This document shows positions 22,490 to 32,786 of a stretch of 64,000 bases of DNA, piece by piece. Every line of letters starts with the position of its first letter. Position 1 is the first letter of the stretch. Both the position numbers and the translations under genes were made by a program. The notes under the pieces were generated by a model, which was not told where the DNA came from, made no database searches, and worked only from the letters and a program-made list of their open reading frames with translations. The DNA is from Antedon mediterranea (Eukaryota; Echinodermata; Crinoidea; Comatulida; Antedonidae): positions 5,957,001 through 6,021,000 of the forward strand of contig NC_092674.1 of NCBI RefSeq assembly GCF_964355755.1, given 5' to 3'.

Positions 22490-22756
22490 TATTATTCTTA
22501 TTCTTCTCAATCTACACCATACAACTGACACTGTAATTATTTCCTGTAGTTTGAAACTAGTACAGTATTGTACATTATTTGTATAAGGGTATGAATACAA
22601 TCCGTCCCAATACTATGCGTTTTAGTGTATACAGTGTGGGTATGCCCCGAAGAATGGATATAATAAGGTTATTTCCCAATTTCATCATTAGATCTTTCAT
22701 TGATTGATTTAATGTTACGGTTGATTGAATTTTCGAGTTTTCGTTTCCAATCATTA
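22490..22756. other. 5' flank of the otopetrin pseudogene
   Basis: AT-rich upstream sequence of the copy at 20573-22489. It has short patches in common with other 5' flanks and no clear element. Confidence 0.3.
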
Positions 22757-23489
22757 CAGTAAGACCTTACCGTTTTTAGTCGCGTGCAACGCGACTCTAC
22801 AGCTCACTATGTCGGTCGGTTGGTTGGTCGGTCGGTAAACACTAACTTGTATATGACCTTATCTTGATATCAGTTTAATCTAGCTAAGTCAATTTTTCAC
22901 AGTATATTCTTTATGGCAAGGAATCGATGTGGTTATGTTTTCACGGTGCGCAATACAAAATTACGCGGGCTACGCACGCTTTAACGAAATCACGTTTGTA
23001 ATCATATCTACACAAGCATGAATCAAAATTAAATAAAATTTGGTACTCATACACATTTTCGATAAAATAAAAGTACGTTTCAGGCAATTTTAAGCGTTAA
23101 AAAAATTGTCACGAGTGCGCAGATTTTTGCACGCGAACTACGCGTTAAATGTTAATACGCACTCTTTTTGCCCGATTTCTGTTTTCTTGACTTACTTTTC
23201 AACTCGAAATTACGTTATACGACGAGAACGTCAAAAGTGATAGGCTACGCACGTGTAAATTAAAATAATATAAATGTTTTTACATTTTTTAACATGTTCA
23301 GCAATTTCGGTCGGTTGGTCGGAGTAAACACTAACTTGAGCACGCGACTGCAGCCATCTATATGGCCTTGTTAGGTGACACATTTATTGGATGCAAGTCA
23401 ACCTGTGGCCAATCCAGTTCCTGATATTCCGGTGGTATTCCACTTACAGCAAGACTTTCTTTTCCGACACTATCCATCAAGCTGAGAAT
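22757..23489 (-). pseudogene. Internal otopetrin fragment split by an insertion
   Basis: Two short pieces of otopetrin coding DNA, 22757-22780 and 23373-23489, align end to end with the region around 25554-25690 of the gene at 24563. They cover the extracellular stretch after helix 5 (DEYQELDWPQID-like) back to LSLMDSVGKESLAVSGI. They are separated by about 590 bp of unrelated DNA. The fragment ends abruptly at 23489, where the duplicated 5'-flank block begins. It has no start, stop or membrane helices and is a dead remnant. Confidence 0.7.
22781..23372. mobile_element. ~590-bp insertion inside an otopetrin fragment
   Basis: Unrelated DNA flanked on both sides by TTAG, a possible 4-bp target duplication. 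Both ends carry TCGGTCGGTTGGTCGG-like runs followed by AAACACTAACTTG in the same orientation, and AGTCGCGTGC is present near one end with its complement near the other. The inner part is rich in ACGC and has no coding capacity. The family is not recognised. Confidence 0.5.
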
Positions 23490-24562
23490 CCTACTAGTCG
23501 ACGATTACTATCCGTCAATGTGATCTTTGCACAGCCGAATTAGGCCTAATGTGTACTAAACTAATTTCGTAAAAAGCGAAAATTTGTTTCTTATTCTGAT
23601 GATGATTCACTTTCGGTCGTATTGTATCATCTACTGTATTAGGTAAACTTAGCATATATTCTGATTTCTATGCGATATCTCAGAGCGCTACTTTCATGTG
23701 AAGAATGTTTGATGGATTACACTCACGCTTGGTCAATAGAACCGGTGGTAATGCTCATGTCCGAGTATAAACCTCTTCGTAGACATATGGTGTTCATCGA
23801 TTTCGGCCAAACTTAACATGGTTGGTGAAACGACAGAAAATGTTATTGGTATCTGTACAAATATACTTTTAATATAATTCTCTATCTCTGGTCGTCTGTT
23901 CGAGTTAAAGAGCATTTGTTGATAGTGAAACGTATCTTAATTGACTAGTTGCAGGCCTAACTCATTGTTGTGTTTAGCGCCACTTTTTTAACTTCCTTAA
24001 AAACAAAACAAAGCGAATCTATTTCAAATTCAAGAAACATAACATTTATTTAATCAAAAACTACTGTACTTTAACAATTTATGTGAAAAGAATTTTTTGT
24101 TTTACGAAAGCGGTTTAATTTTTTATAAAATTTTAAAACTACATTATCACAAAACTAAAAAAAAAATTAACAGGCTTTCTGTCTTATTTAAAAATGTTCT
24201 GTGGAGATAGAGAGTATTGTTAATTAACAAAATTGTGAAAGTGTGGAACGCTACAGATTGGTCAAATTGAAGCGAATTTGCAAGCGACATCGAAAAATAT
24301 ATAATATATAATTACAATTCATATCAAAATCCCTTCATAAACACTATTTATACAATATATTTAAACATAAATCAGTTTTGATTGACAAAGTCCAATATGT
24401 TCTTATTTTCTTTCAAGATCTTGCAGAAATCCGTAATCAAAATTGTTTTCAAAAAAATTACTATCAAAATTAAAAGCAATTATTAATTAAGTCCTCTGGA
24501 TTGCATAGAACAGCAGAGTTTATACTTAATGGATTATTCAATGAGTCTTACATGGAGGTTAG
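23490..24562. repeat. Second copy of the intergenic block 19473-20572
   Basis: Closely matches 19473-20572, including CGTATTGTATCATC, the TGGTCAATAGAACCGGTGGT stretch and the end just before the stop codon of the next otopetrin. Small indels distinguish the copies. No gene seen. Confidence 0.75.
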
Positions 24563-26374
24563 TCAATTCTTCAAAGATTGACTAGCTTGGTTGATCAATT
24601 CTACTGAAGAGAATCGATAATATGCAGTAAGTGGACGAAAAATGATGATAATAATTACCATTGTGTTTCCAAACATAAACTCGTACGTATCCGAATAGCA
24701 TGTGTTGGAGTCCGGATTCACAACTATATCACTAAGCCAGATAGTGGCATTGGTTATCATTAAATAATTCAAACAACGACGAATGATAACTTTAGCGTCA
24801 TTATCGATACTCGTAATTCGTCGAATGTTTATGATGAGCATTGTTTGCAGACTTGTTTGTACTAAGCTTACAACTGCCAATAAAATGAGACCGACTTGTC
24901 TTGCTATGCTATCATTAATATCATATTTGTTGATTCCCGCCGTTTCTGTGAGATTCTGGAAATCTGTTATCAATTTTCCAGTTGCAGAAACACCGTCACA
25001 GCAGCTCAACACAAATAAACCGATGAGGCAGAACAGAAGAAGTGATTCGCTTCTGTTCAAAGATTTACAAAATCGTTGTTGAGTTTGATTAAAGTACTTA
25101 TTGGTAAAAAATACAGCAATAATCATGGTAGATTTGTAAATCAACAGCGCAAATACTAGTATGGTACCAAATATTTCATATTGGATAAAGGTATACAATT
25201 CTGTCATACCTATAATAAAAACAGATGGTAGTAAGATAAATACTGTCAATGCTATCCATTGACAGCAGTTATAGTTAATCTTGCTTGCTGTGCGTTCTTC
25301 TGGCATACCGGTGCTCGTGCGAACTGTTCTGCAGCGCCTTCTAACTTGATTTCTGTTGTCGTAGTTGATGGTTGTAGTTCCGTACGTATGCCTACTTTCT
25401 ACCATCCGTGTGCGTGTCGATGCACTGTCTTTGGGATGCAAACTCATCCAATAGTGCAGCAGAATACTCGCACCTAAAATATTATACTCTTTCGGAAATG
25501 GTTGAAGACTGCTCAAGAATGTACGTAGAGGAGTTTGAATTTGATCGTAGCACAGTAAGACCTTATCGTTTTTAGTTGACACATTTACTGGATGCAAGTC
25601 AATCTGTGGCCAATCCAGTTCTTGATATTCAGCTGGTAATCCACTTACAGCAAGACTTTCCTTCCCAACACTATCCATCCAGCTGAGAATATTCGAAGAC
25701 ATCGTAAAGATAAATGCATATTGGAGAAAAGTACAGTTTTTGAAGGAAGCGCCTTTGAAACCTCTGAAGAACGCCATTTGAACGCAAGTGAAAAATACTT
25801 GGAAAAAGTTGTGCATTATATACACACTCTGTCGATATTTATCTATACCTCTATATAGTAAAGGGACACATATTCCAATAAGTATAATGTACGTTACTGA
25901 TAGAATGATGTTCAAGGTACCAAAGACATAAACGCCAAAAAGAGGCTCAGAGACGTTTTGTGATTTTATCTCTCCCCCTTCTTCTAAAAGAAGTGGTTGA
26001 CGTTCATCACTAGGTAGCCTCTGTCTTTGAGGATATCTAATAAAGTCAAGCTCTTGCCATGATCTCTTCTTTCGCAGAATGTACATCATTATTACCATGG
26101 AAATCGAATGGATAATGATAACAATCCAATCCAAAATGTCCCCATGAATGCTATAGCGTCCGCTACTATAGTAAGCAAAAAGCAAAGCAGTGTAAAATGA
26201 AATTATGCAGAACAAAACAATCATTGACGATAAACGGCCATCTTGGATGAAACTGCTTGTACCATTAGGAATATTTTGACCGACGTCCGACTTTCCATCC
26301 ACACACGAAGAGCTTTTTTGAGGTTCTAATTTTATCTCTGCATCTGATGTCATTGCATTGTAAGAACAAGACAT
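24563..26374 (-). CDS. OTOP: Otopetrin-family proton channel, paralogue 6 (short N-terminus)
   Basis: Intact 603-residue frame with the short start MSCSYNAMTSDAEIKLE. Helix 1 begins at about residue 48 after FIQDGRLSS. It carries LQPFPKEYNILGASILLHYW at helix 6 (Pro where most copies have Ser), CQWIALTVFILLPSVFIIGM at helix 7, LVQTSLQTMLIINIRR at helix 10, YLMITNATIWLS at helix 11 and PLTAYYRFSSVELINQASQS at the end. The C-terminal half is the closest relative of the pseudogene at 20573, and the N-terminal half is closest to paralogue 5. The two neighbours therefore contribute different halves, suggesting conversion or unequal crossing-over. Channel role is inferred from the family. Confidence 0.88.
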   Translation of the reverse strand: MSCSYNAMTSDAEIKLEPQKSSSCVDGKSDVGQNIPNGTSSFIQDGRLSSMIVLFCIISFYTALLFAYYSSGRYSIHGDILDWIVIIIHSISMVIMMYILRKKRSWQELDFIRYPQRQRLPSDERQPLLLEEGGEIKSQNVSEPLFGVYVFGTLNIILSVTYIILIGICVPLLYRGIDKYRQSVYIMHNFFQVFFTCVQMAFFRGFKGASFKNCTFLQYAFIFTMSSNILSWMDSVGKESLAVSGLPAEYQELDWPQIDLHPVNVSTKNDKVLLCYDQIQTPLRTFLSSLQPFPKEYNILGASILLHYWMSLHPKDSASTRTRMVESRHTYGTTTINYDNRNQVRRRCRTVRTSTGMPEERTASKINYNCCQWIALTVFILLPSVFIIGMTELYTFIQYEIFGTILVFALLIYKSTMIIAVFFTNKYFNQTQQRFCKSLNRSESLLLFCLIGLFVLSCCDGVSATGKLITDFQNLTETAGINKYDINDSIARQVGLILLAVVSLVQTSLQTMLIINIRRITSIDNDAKVIIRRCLNYLMITNATIWLSDIVVNPDSNTCYSDTYEFMFGNTMVIIIIIFRPLTAYYRFSSVELINQASQSLKN

Positions 26375-26682
26375 AGTTTTCCAATCCTACAATAGTCGAT
26401 TACTATCCTTCAATGTGATCCTTGCACAGCCGAATCAATGTGTACGGAACTAATTCCGTAAAAAGGGAAAATTTGTTTCTAGTTCTTATTTAGTTTCAAT
26501 TTCAATAATAATTGTGTTTATATCGTAAAATATTATTTACTTTCGGTCGTATTGTATCATCTTTTTATTAGGTAAACTTAGCATAGATTCTGATTTCTAT
26601 GCGATATTTTAGAACGCTTCCTTCATGTAAAGAATTTTCGATGGATTACACTGGTCTCAAATAATACATCTGAACCTTGTGC
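26375..26682. other. Intergenic between otopetrins 6 and 7
   Basis: Contains a shortened version of the 5'-flank block shared with the other short-tailed copies (CAATAGTCGATTACTATCCT, then CTTTCGGTCGTATTGTATCA). No gene. Confidence 0.5.
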
Positions 26683-28659
26683 CTATTCGTGCCCCTTCTT
26701 TAAAGTTTTATTGGCGTGATAGAGTAAATCGACTGAAGTGAACCGATAATATGCAGCAAGTGGAAAGAATATAATGTTAATAATGATAATGGACTTTCCG
26801 AACATTAAATCATTTGTATCGGAAGAGTACATTTTAGAATCAGGGGATACGAAAATATCACTCAGCCAGTGAGTGGCATTAGCTATCATTAAATAAATAA
26901 AACAACGATGAATGATAACTTTAGCGTCATTATCGACACTTACGGTTCTTCGAGTTTTCAGGATGAGTATTGTTTGCATACTTGACTGTACTATGTTTAT
27001 TACTATCATTAAAATAAGACCGATCTGTTTGGTTAGGTTGTAACTAATTGCAGATGAATCGATTTTTTCCGTATTTGTGAGATTCTTAAAATCTTCTATC
27101 AAGTTACCAGTTGCCGATACACCATTACAACAGCTTAACACAAATACACCGATTAGGCAAAACAGAAGAAGCATTTCGCTTCTGTTTAGCGATTTACAGA
27201 ATTCTTGTCGATTTTTATCAAGGTACTTATTTCCAAGTATTATAGCAATGATCATTGTAGCTTTGTAAAATGCTAGAGTATATATTTGTAAGACACCAAC
27301 AATATTATGTTGGATTAGAGTTAGGAACTCTGTCGTACATATCATAAATATCATAAATGCAGATAGCAGTAAGATAGATATTAGCAACACGATCCATAAA
27401 CAACGACTGCAGTTAATCTTGCCTGATTTACGTTCCATAGACTGCAACGTCACGTGATTGTTTATGTTTTCGTTAGGAATAGATGTCCGTATGCAGCGCC
27501 TTCTTACGCGATCTCTGTCATTGATGTTAGCGTTGGTATTTATAGTACCACCATTTGGCATATTCCCATGTGTACGCATAGCGACATTACTATCACTCGA
27601 CTGCAAACTCGTCCAGAAGTGTAGAAGAATACTAACAGCCAAAATATTGTACTCTTTTGAAAATGGCTGGAAAATACTCAAGAACGTCTGTAAAGGATTT
27701 TGTATCAAGAGTTGATTGTAGCACCAGACAACTTCATCTTTGCTGTTTGATGAATTTGCTGATTGTAAATCAATCAATCGCCAATCCAATTCTTGATATT
27801 CTGCTTTTATCCCAAGCACAGCACAACTTTCCTTTGTAATGCTTTCCATCCAGCTTAGGATGTTCGCAGACATGGTTAAGATGAATGCATATTGGAACAA
27901 AGAACAGTTCTTGAAGGAGGCACATTTGAAACATCTAAAGAACGCCACTTGAGCAATTGTAAAAAACACTTGCAAACAGTTAGATGTTATGAAAACAATG
28001 ATACGGTATTTATCAGTGCGGCTAGTTAATAAAGGGACACATCTTCCAATAACTGTAATATACATCATTGACAAAATAATGTTAAAAATTCCAAAGATAT
28101 AAACACCGATAAGAGGTTCAGAAGCGGTTCGAGAGTGTACATCTTCAGACTCCAAAAGAAGAGGTCGAAGTTCATCGTTCGAGAACAAACAAGTTTGCGG
28201 ACTTTTAATAATGCCTAACCATTGCCATGATTTCTTCTTTCGCAGAATGTACATCATTATTATCATGGAAATCGAATGGATAATGATAACAATCCAATCC
28301 AAAATGTCACTATGCACAGCATAGCGTCCGCTACTGTAGAACGCAAATAGAAAAGCAATGTAAAATGAAATTAAGCAGAAAAACACAATCATTGACGAAA
28401 CACGACCATCTTCAACGAATCTACTATTATTCTGCATGTTTTCAAATGTAGAAAATGCTGCTTTTTCTCTTTCCATTTGGATACTGCTTGCATCGTCTGT
28501 GTCTCTTCCATTCAACGAAGACACGGTTTCTGGATCTCTGTCCACCACTGTTGACACTTCGTTTCCATTTTCCTGGTGCCTTTCCATATCATCAGACCCG
28601 TATTCACGTTTGTTTTTATTCTCTGTTGTCAATTCATTCGTAAAAGAAGACATTTTCAT
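26683..28659 (-). CDS. OTOP: Otopetrin-family proton channel, paralogue 7, most diverged
   Basis: Intact frame of 658 residues from MKMSSFTNELTTEN. The second Met (28651-28653) matches the MSS start of the relatives and is an equally good start. The acidic tail is about 90 residues, followed by FVEDGRVSS and helix 1. Helix 1-2 sequences match the other copies closely, but the remainder is the most divergent in the array (LVGVYVFG is LIGVYIFG; helix 6 reads FQPFSKEYNILAVSILLHFW). Helix 10 is IVQSSMQTILILKTRR and helix 11 YLMIANATHWLS. The end reads PLAAYYRFTSVDLLYHANKT with extra residues KKGHE. As the copy at the end of the array, it may reflect an older duplication. Confidence 0.87.
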   Translation of the reverse strand: MKMSSFTNELTTENKNKREYGSDDMERHQENGNEVSTVVDRDPETVSSLNGRDTDDASSIQMEREKAAFSTFENMQNNSRFVEDGRVSSMIVFFCLISFYIAFLFAFYSSGRYAVHSDILDWIVIIIHSISMIIMMYILRKKKSWQWLGIIKSPQTCLFSNDELRPLLLESEDVHSRTASEPLIGVYIFGIFNIILSMMYITVIGRCVPLLTSRTDKYRIIVFITSNCLQVFFTIAQVAFFRCFKCASFKNCSLFQYAFILTMSANILSWMESITKESCAVLGIKAEYQELDWRLIDLQSANSSNSKDEVVWCYNQLLIQNPLQTFLSIFQPFSKEYNILAVSILLHFWTSLQSSDSNVAMRTHGNMPNGGTINTNANINDRDRVRRRCIRTSIPNENINNHVTLQSMERKSGKINCSRCLWIVLLISILLLSAFMIFMICTTEFLTLIQHNIVGVLQIYTLAFYKATMIIAIILGNKYLDKNRQEFCKSLNRSEMLLLFCLIGVFVLSCCNGVSATGNLIEDFKNLTNTEKIDSSAISYNLTKQIGLILMIVINIVQSSMQTILILKTRRTVSVDNDAKVIIHRCFIYLMIANATHWLSDIFVSPDSKMYSSDTNDLMFGKSIIIINIIFFPLAAYYRFTSVDLLYHANKTLKKGHE

Positions 28660-28949
28660 CAGACGTACAAATAATCTTTCTATACTGATTGCTTTATTGT
28701 AGTCAACTAGGCAAGTTTTAAATAATGAAAGCTTTTTATGATTTTACACAGGGTGTGCCAAGTTTTCACTTTCTCATCTATAATAACATTTGCAGGTGCA
28801 TTCAATTGATAACAATCAATCCAATAAGGTTTTGTTTTCGTTCACAACAATGTATTATAACAAAGTTGAACTGCAAATGTTTATCTTATTATTTATCTGA
28901 CTCCATCCATGACGAAATAGTTTCCTGAAAAATGGCTCGCTTGTCATGC

Positions 28950-29172
28950 CATTCATTCATCCATCCACCCATCAAATCATTCATTCCTTCATCAATCCAT
29001 CCATCCATCAATCAACCAGTCAATCCTTTCATTCATTCATTCATTCATTCATCAATCAATCAATTAATTCATCAATCAATTCATCCATCCATCCATTCAT
29101 TCATTCATTCATTCATTCATTCATCCATCCATCCATCCATCCATCCATCCATCAATCAATCCATTCATCATT
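28950..29172. repeat. (CATT/CATC)n microsatellite
   Basis: About 220 bp of interspersed CATT, CATC and CAAT tetranucleotides, with pure runs such as (CATT)n near 29032-29052 and (CATC)n near 29125-29150. Forward frames through it encode only His-Pro-Ser-Ile repeats and are not genes. Confidence 0.9.
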
Positions 29173-29288
29173 AGGCCTTTATTCGTATATTATATCATTA
29201 TTCATCGTCCTTTTTTTACTCTACTTTCAAATAATCATGTTAACTTTTCCGTTACACATCAACAGTTTTTAAACTATTTAATCGTTTC

Positions 29289-29638
29289 TTAAAGATGTAT
29301 TGTCTCCCTGAAAAAAATATTTTTTTTACATTTTTTGTTGTTGAATATGCTATTTTAATTAACACATAATAGTTATCCACTTTGAACAAAAATTAAATCG
29401 AAAAAAAAAATATATTTACCTGAAAAAAAAACTGCAATTTAAAGCAAAAGTAGTCAAATTGGCTGCCAGCAATGGGTTTTTGATTCAATTTGACCATTTA
29501 TTTTGTCATTTTATATAAGAAAACATTCTTTTTTTTTATGAATGGGATTAACTTGATTAAAACTACAAAATAACCTATTCAAAGTCTGATTTAATTAATC
29601 TTCATTTTTCATGTTTTTGGGAGGCAATACATCTTTAA
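29289..29638. mobile_element. TTAA-flanked MITE, family A, copy 1
   Basis: Inverted ends AGATGTATTGTCTCCC and GGGAGGCAATACATCT, each flanked by TTAA, the target site of piggyBac-type transposases. No transposase frame is present, so it is non-autonomous. A diverged copy lies at 61047-61318. The small frame at 29611-29808 begins in the right end and has no recognisable product. Confidence 0.75.
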
Positions 29639-29896
29639 GTCTAATGTACTATATTGAAACAAGACCAAACAAAATCTCGTGTGAAACACAACGGGAATGG
29701 AAGGCGGCTTACACAGGAACTGACGTGGATATCGTTGTTCCTGCCAGATTGCGATATCAAACACCTACTTATTACCAACCAAATTGCAAAATGTGCTTTA
29801 CCAATTAATTAGTTAATTTCGTTAATTATTCAATTTTAACCGCCAATAAGTTACCTTAATTTGTTTAAAAGGTAACCAGTTTGTTCTCAATTATAC

Positions 29897-29935
29897 CAGG
29901 GAGTTGTAAAATAATAATTATTTTACAACTCCCTG
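29897..29935. repeat. 39-bp perfect palindrome
   Basis: CAGGGAGTTGTAAAATAAT is followed by its exact reverse complement with one central base. It sits 280 bp upstream of the first tRNA gene. No T-run follows that would suggest a terminator, so its role is unknown. Confidence 0.8.
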
Positions 29936-30216
29936 ATTATACGTCCATATGTTGTATTATCCATTAGTTACTAATTAAAGATATTAGATCTAAAATCAAA
30001 CAAAAGTGATTGCTTTCAAACCTTATAACAGGAAAATGTCTTTAAAATTAAATACACAAAATGAAATTAAATATCAAAAACTAATATAATAATGAGGCAT
30101 ATCAAAACTTACAACGTAAAAAAAATATTAGTACTGTAATAATATATTAATCAGTAGGCCTATAATTTAATGACAATAAATGAGTAATAACTTTGGGAAT
30201 CGAAAACAATCTATCT

Positions 30217-30288
30217 GACTCCGTGGCGCAACGGTAGCGCGTCTGACTCCAGATCAGAAGGTTGCGTGTTCAAATCACGTCGGGGTCA
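30217..30288 (+). tRNA. tRNA-Trp(CCA): tRNA-Trp (CCA), dispersed copy 1
   Basis: Seventy-two bases folding as a full cloverleaf: acceptor GACTCCG/CGGGGTC, D stem GCGC/GCGC, anticodon stem TCTGA/TCAGA with loop CTCCAGA (anticodon CCA), T stem GCGTG/CACGT and discriminator A. Internal A and B boxes are intact. A T6 run follows within 8 bases, a good Pol III terminator. Confidence 0.95.
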
Positions 30289-30562
30289 ATCAGATTTTTT
30301 ATTACATTTCAACGGAGTCAGTTCGGGTTTTAATTTTTTTCTTTTTTATGTTTTCAAATCGAAGACAATACATTTAAAATGTGTATAACTAGTATGTCAA
30401 GTAGTCCATACCCACCACTTAATTTAATAATAATAGATGAATGTGAACAAATAACAAATGTTTTTTTCTTTTTCATATAGACTATTTGTACTGTATCAAT
30501 AAATTAACTTATAGGCCTATGAATGATAGTAATTCATTTAGAAAATTCAAACAATCACATCT

Positions 30563-30634
30563 GACTCCGTGGCGCAACGGTAGCGCGTCTGACTCCAGAT
30601 CAGAAGGTTGCGTGTTCAAATCACGTCGGGGTCA
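30563..30634 (+). tRNA. tRNA-Trp(CCA): tRNA-Trp (CCA), dispersed copy 2
   Basis: Identical to copy 1. The 3' flank (GTCAGTTCGGGTTT, then AAATCGAAGACAATACATTT) is also shared with copy 1, so about 350 bp was duplicated together. The first run of four or more T lies some 45 bp downstream. Confidence 0.94.
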
Positions 30635-30838
30635 GTCAGATTATTTATAAATTGCAACTGGAAGTCAGTTCGGGTTTAACATTTTTTATTTTTTTTTTAA
30701 ATCGAAGACAATACATTTAAAATGTGTATAACTAAAGAATGTAGAGTAGTCCAACCCAACTTAATAATAATAATAAATAAATGAATGCGAACAAATAAAA
30801 AATGCAGATACCGGAAAACAAGTTAAACACCTGTATCT

Positions 30839-30910
30839 GACTCCGTGGCGCAACGGTAGCGCGTCTGACTCCAGATCAGAAGGTTGCGTGTTAAAATCAC
30901 GTCGGGGTCA
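30839..30910 (+). tRNA. tRNA-Trp(CCA): tRNA-Trp (CCA), dispersed copy 3, B-box variant
   Basis: Cloverleaf intact except that the T loop reads TTAAAAT instead of TTCAAAT, replacing the near-invariant C of the B box. This may weaken transcription and tertiary folding. A T5 run follows. Confidence 0.85.
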
Positions 30911-31105
30911 GTTAACTTTTTCTCATCTCTCACATCATAAATGATGTTTAATTTAAATTACGATTCATATTCAAGTTTTTGTTTTGTTTTAATAATTAGC
31001 TATAATAGTTATACTCTGTTTATCAAATGTCAATAAAAAATATGTATATTTTATATGTATATTTTATGTATATAGGCCTAGTTACTGTTGCACGTTAAAC
31101 TATCT

Positions 31106-31177
31106 GACTCCGTGGCGCAATGGTAGCGCGTCTGACTCCAGATCAGAAGGTTGCGTGTTCAAATCACGTCGGGGTCA
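31106..31177 (+). tRNA. tRNA-Trp(CCA): tRNA-Trp (CCA), dispersed copy 4
   Basis: Differs from copy 1 by C to T in the D loop (AATGGTA), outside the stems. Followed by TTTG then T4. Confidence 0.94.
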
Positions 31178-31824
31178 GTCAGTTTGTTTTATATTTTCCC
31201 ACAGAATACACTCATTCTAGATTTTTAAAATAGTAAATAATAAATTCAAAACCATTTTTAACTATAGGTAACATTAATCCAACACCCATCCTCTCTTCCT
31301 CACTAACGTGAATTTAATTAATTATACTTTGCTAAATAAAACAATAACCATTGTTTTCAGAGGTAGGCCTATTGTTGTTACGGGGCGAATATTGAATAAC
31401 AAAAAATTAAGAGGGCAATTCGCCATTCTGTCATGCTGACGGTTTAGTATAGTTCCCTCAACTTTTCTAACACAATAGGCCTAATAATAATTGTTTAGAA
31501 ACACTAATTCTTAAATCAACCTATCTAGGCAAACCAAAAGTGGATAGGCCTATTTCACCTTTATCAATATCGCTGTCAGAATCTACATAATATATTTGCT
31601 GATGTTTTTTTTTTATGACACCTTAAATTCAATGATTTCAGTTGCCAAGTTAGATCTATTTAATTGATTTATTTAAGGCTTAGACACCCGAATTGATTCA
31701 CAAACAACATCAGAACAGGGAGGAATAACCAATTGTATACATCCCTGATCAGAAAGACCAAGAGGTAGTTTCCTAAAATGTCAACGGAAATCCACGTTAC
31801 AAACATACAACCATTTGTGTATCT

Positions 31825-31896
31825 GACTCCGTGGCGCAACGGTAGCGCGTCTGACTCCAGATCAGAAGGTTGCGTGTTCAAATCACGTCGGGGTCA
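31825..31896 (+). tRNA. tRNA-Trp(CCA): tRNA-Trp (CCA), dispersed copy 5
   Basis: Identical to copy 1, with a T6 terminator shortly after the 3' end. It overlaps a short reverse frame (31669-31881) that is not a gene. Confidence 0.95.
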
Positions 31897-32324
31897 GTAA
31901 GATTTTTTATAACATTACACATGATATTAGGAATATTATCATTTACTTAAGTTCACATTCATTTTTTTAATTTAAATTTTTTTTATTTTTTATTCTTTGT
32001 TTTATTTTTTTACTTTTTTTTTTACAAATTAAACTATCCAGTTGGATTCATTTTGATTGGCCAACTTATATATAAGTTAAATTTTGAATAGACACAATCC
32101 GGTTGTGCTAATATTGAGATGATATAAAACTTATTCTAAATTATCGTTTTATTTCTAATAACCCTCTTTTTTCAGAATTCATATTCGGTCACAATTTCAA
32201 TTAATAATTCATTAGGAAATCCGATATACTACATAAATAATCGAACTTTTCACATTTTGAAATTGGAGAATAATTCGTAAGTCCAAATTTGTCGCGATCA
32301 AAAAATGTTAATTTACCTATATCT

Positions 32325-32396
32325 GATTCCGTGGCGCAACGGTGGCGCGTCTGACTCCAGATCAGAAGGTTGCGTGTTCAAATCACGTCGGGGTCA
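32325..32396 (+). tRNA. tRNA-Trp(CCA): tRNA-Trp (CCA), array unit 1
   Basis: Variant with GATTCCG in the acceptor (position 3 C to T, still a G-U pair) and A to G at the end of the D loop. The spacer after it lacks the T4 run seen in the other units. Confidence 0.9.
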
Positions 32397-32478
32397 GTAA
32401 CTTAAATTGTGAAAATAATAACGTTCGTATTACTAATTTTACTACCAAGGCATTTTAAATACTTCTCCTACTTCATCT

Positions 32479-32550
32479 GACTCCGTGGCGCAACGGTACC
32501 GCGTCTGACTCCAGATGAGAAGGTTGCGTGTTCAAATCACGTCGGGGTCA
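32479..32550 (+). tRNA. tRNA-Trp(CCA): tRNA-Trp (CCA), array unit 2, likely impaired
   Basis: Two stem-breaking changes: GTACCGC in place of GTAGCGC (D stem 13:21 becomes C-C) and AGATGAGA in place of AGATCAGA (anticodon stem 29:39 becomes G-G). The anticodon is unchanged. Possibly a pseudogene. Confidence 0.85.
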
Positions 32551-32632
32551 GTAACCTAAATTTTGAAAATAATAACGTTCATATTACTAATTTTACAACC
32601 AAGGCATTTTAAATACTTCTCCTACTTCATCT

Positions 32633-32704
32633 GACTCCGTGGCGCAACGGTAGCGCGTCTGACTCCAGATCAGAAGGTTGCGTGTTCAAATCACGTCGGG
32701 GTCA
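32633..32704 (+). tRNA. tRNA-Trp(CCA): tRNA-Trp (CCA), array unit 3
   Basis: Consensus sequence with intact stems and boxes. Confidence 0.95.
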
Positions 32705-32786
32705 GTAACTTAAATTTTGAAAATAATAACGTTCATATTACTAATTTTACAACCAATGCATTTTAAATACTTCTCCTACTTCATCT

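Noticed and set aside
28932-29272. His-Pro-Ser-Ile-repeat frames of 80 and 108 residues
   Set aside because: These are translation of a CATT/CATC microsatellite.
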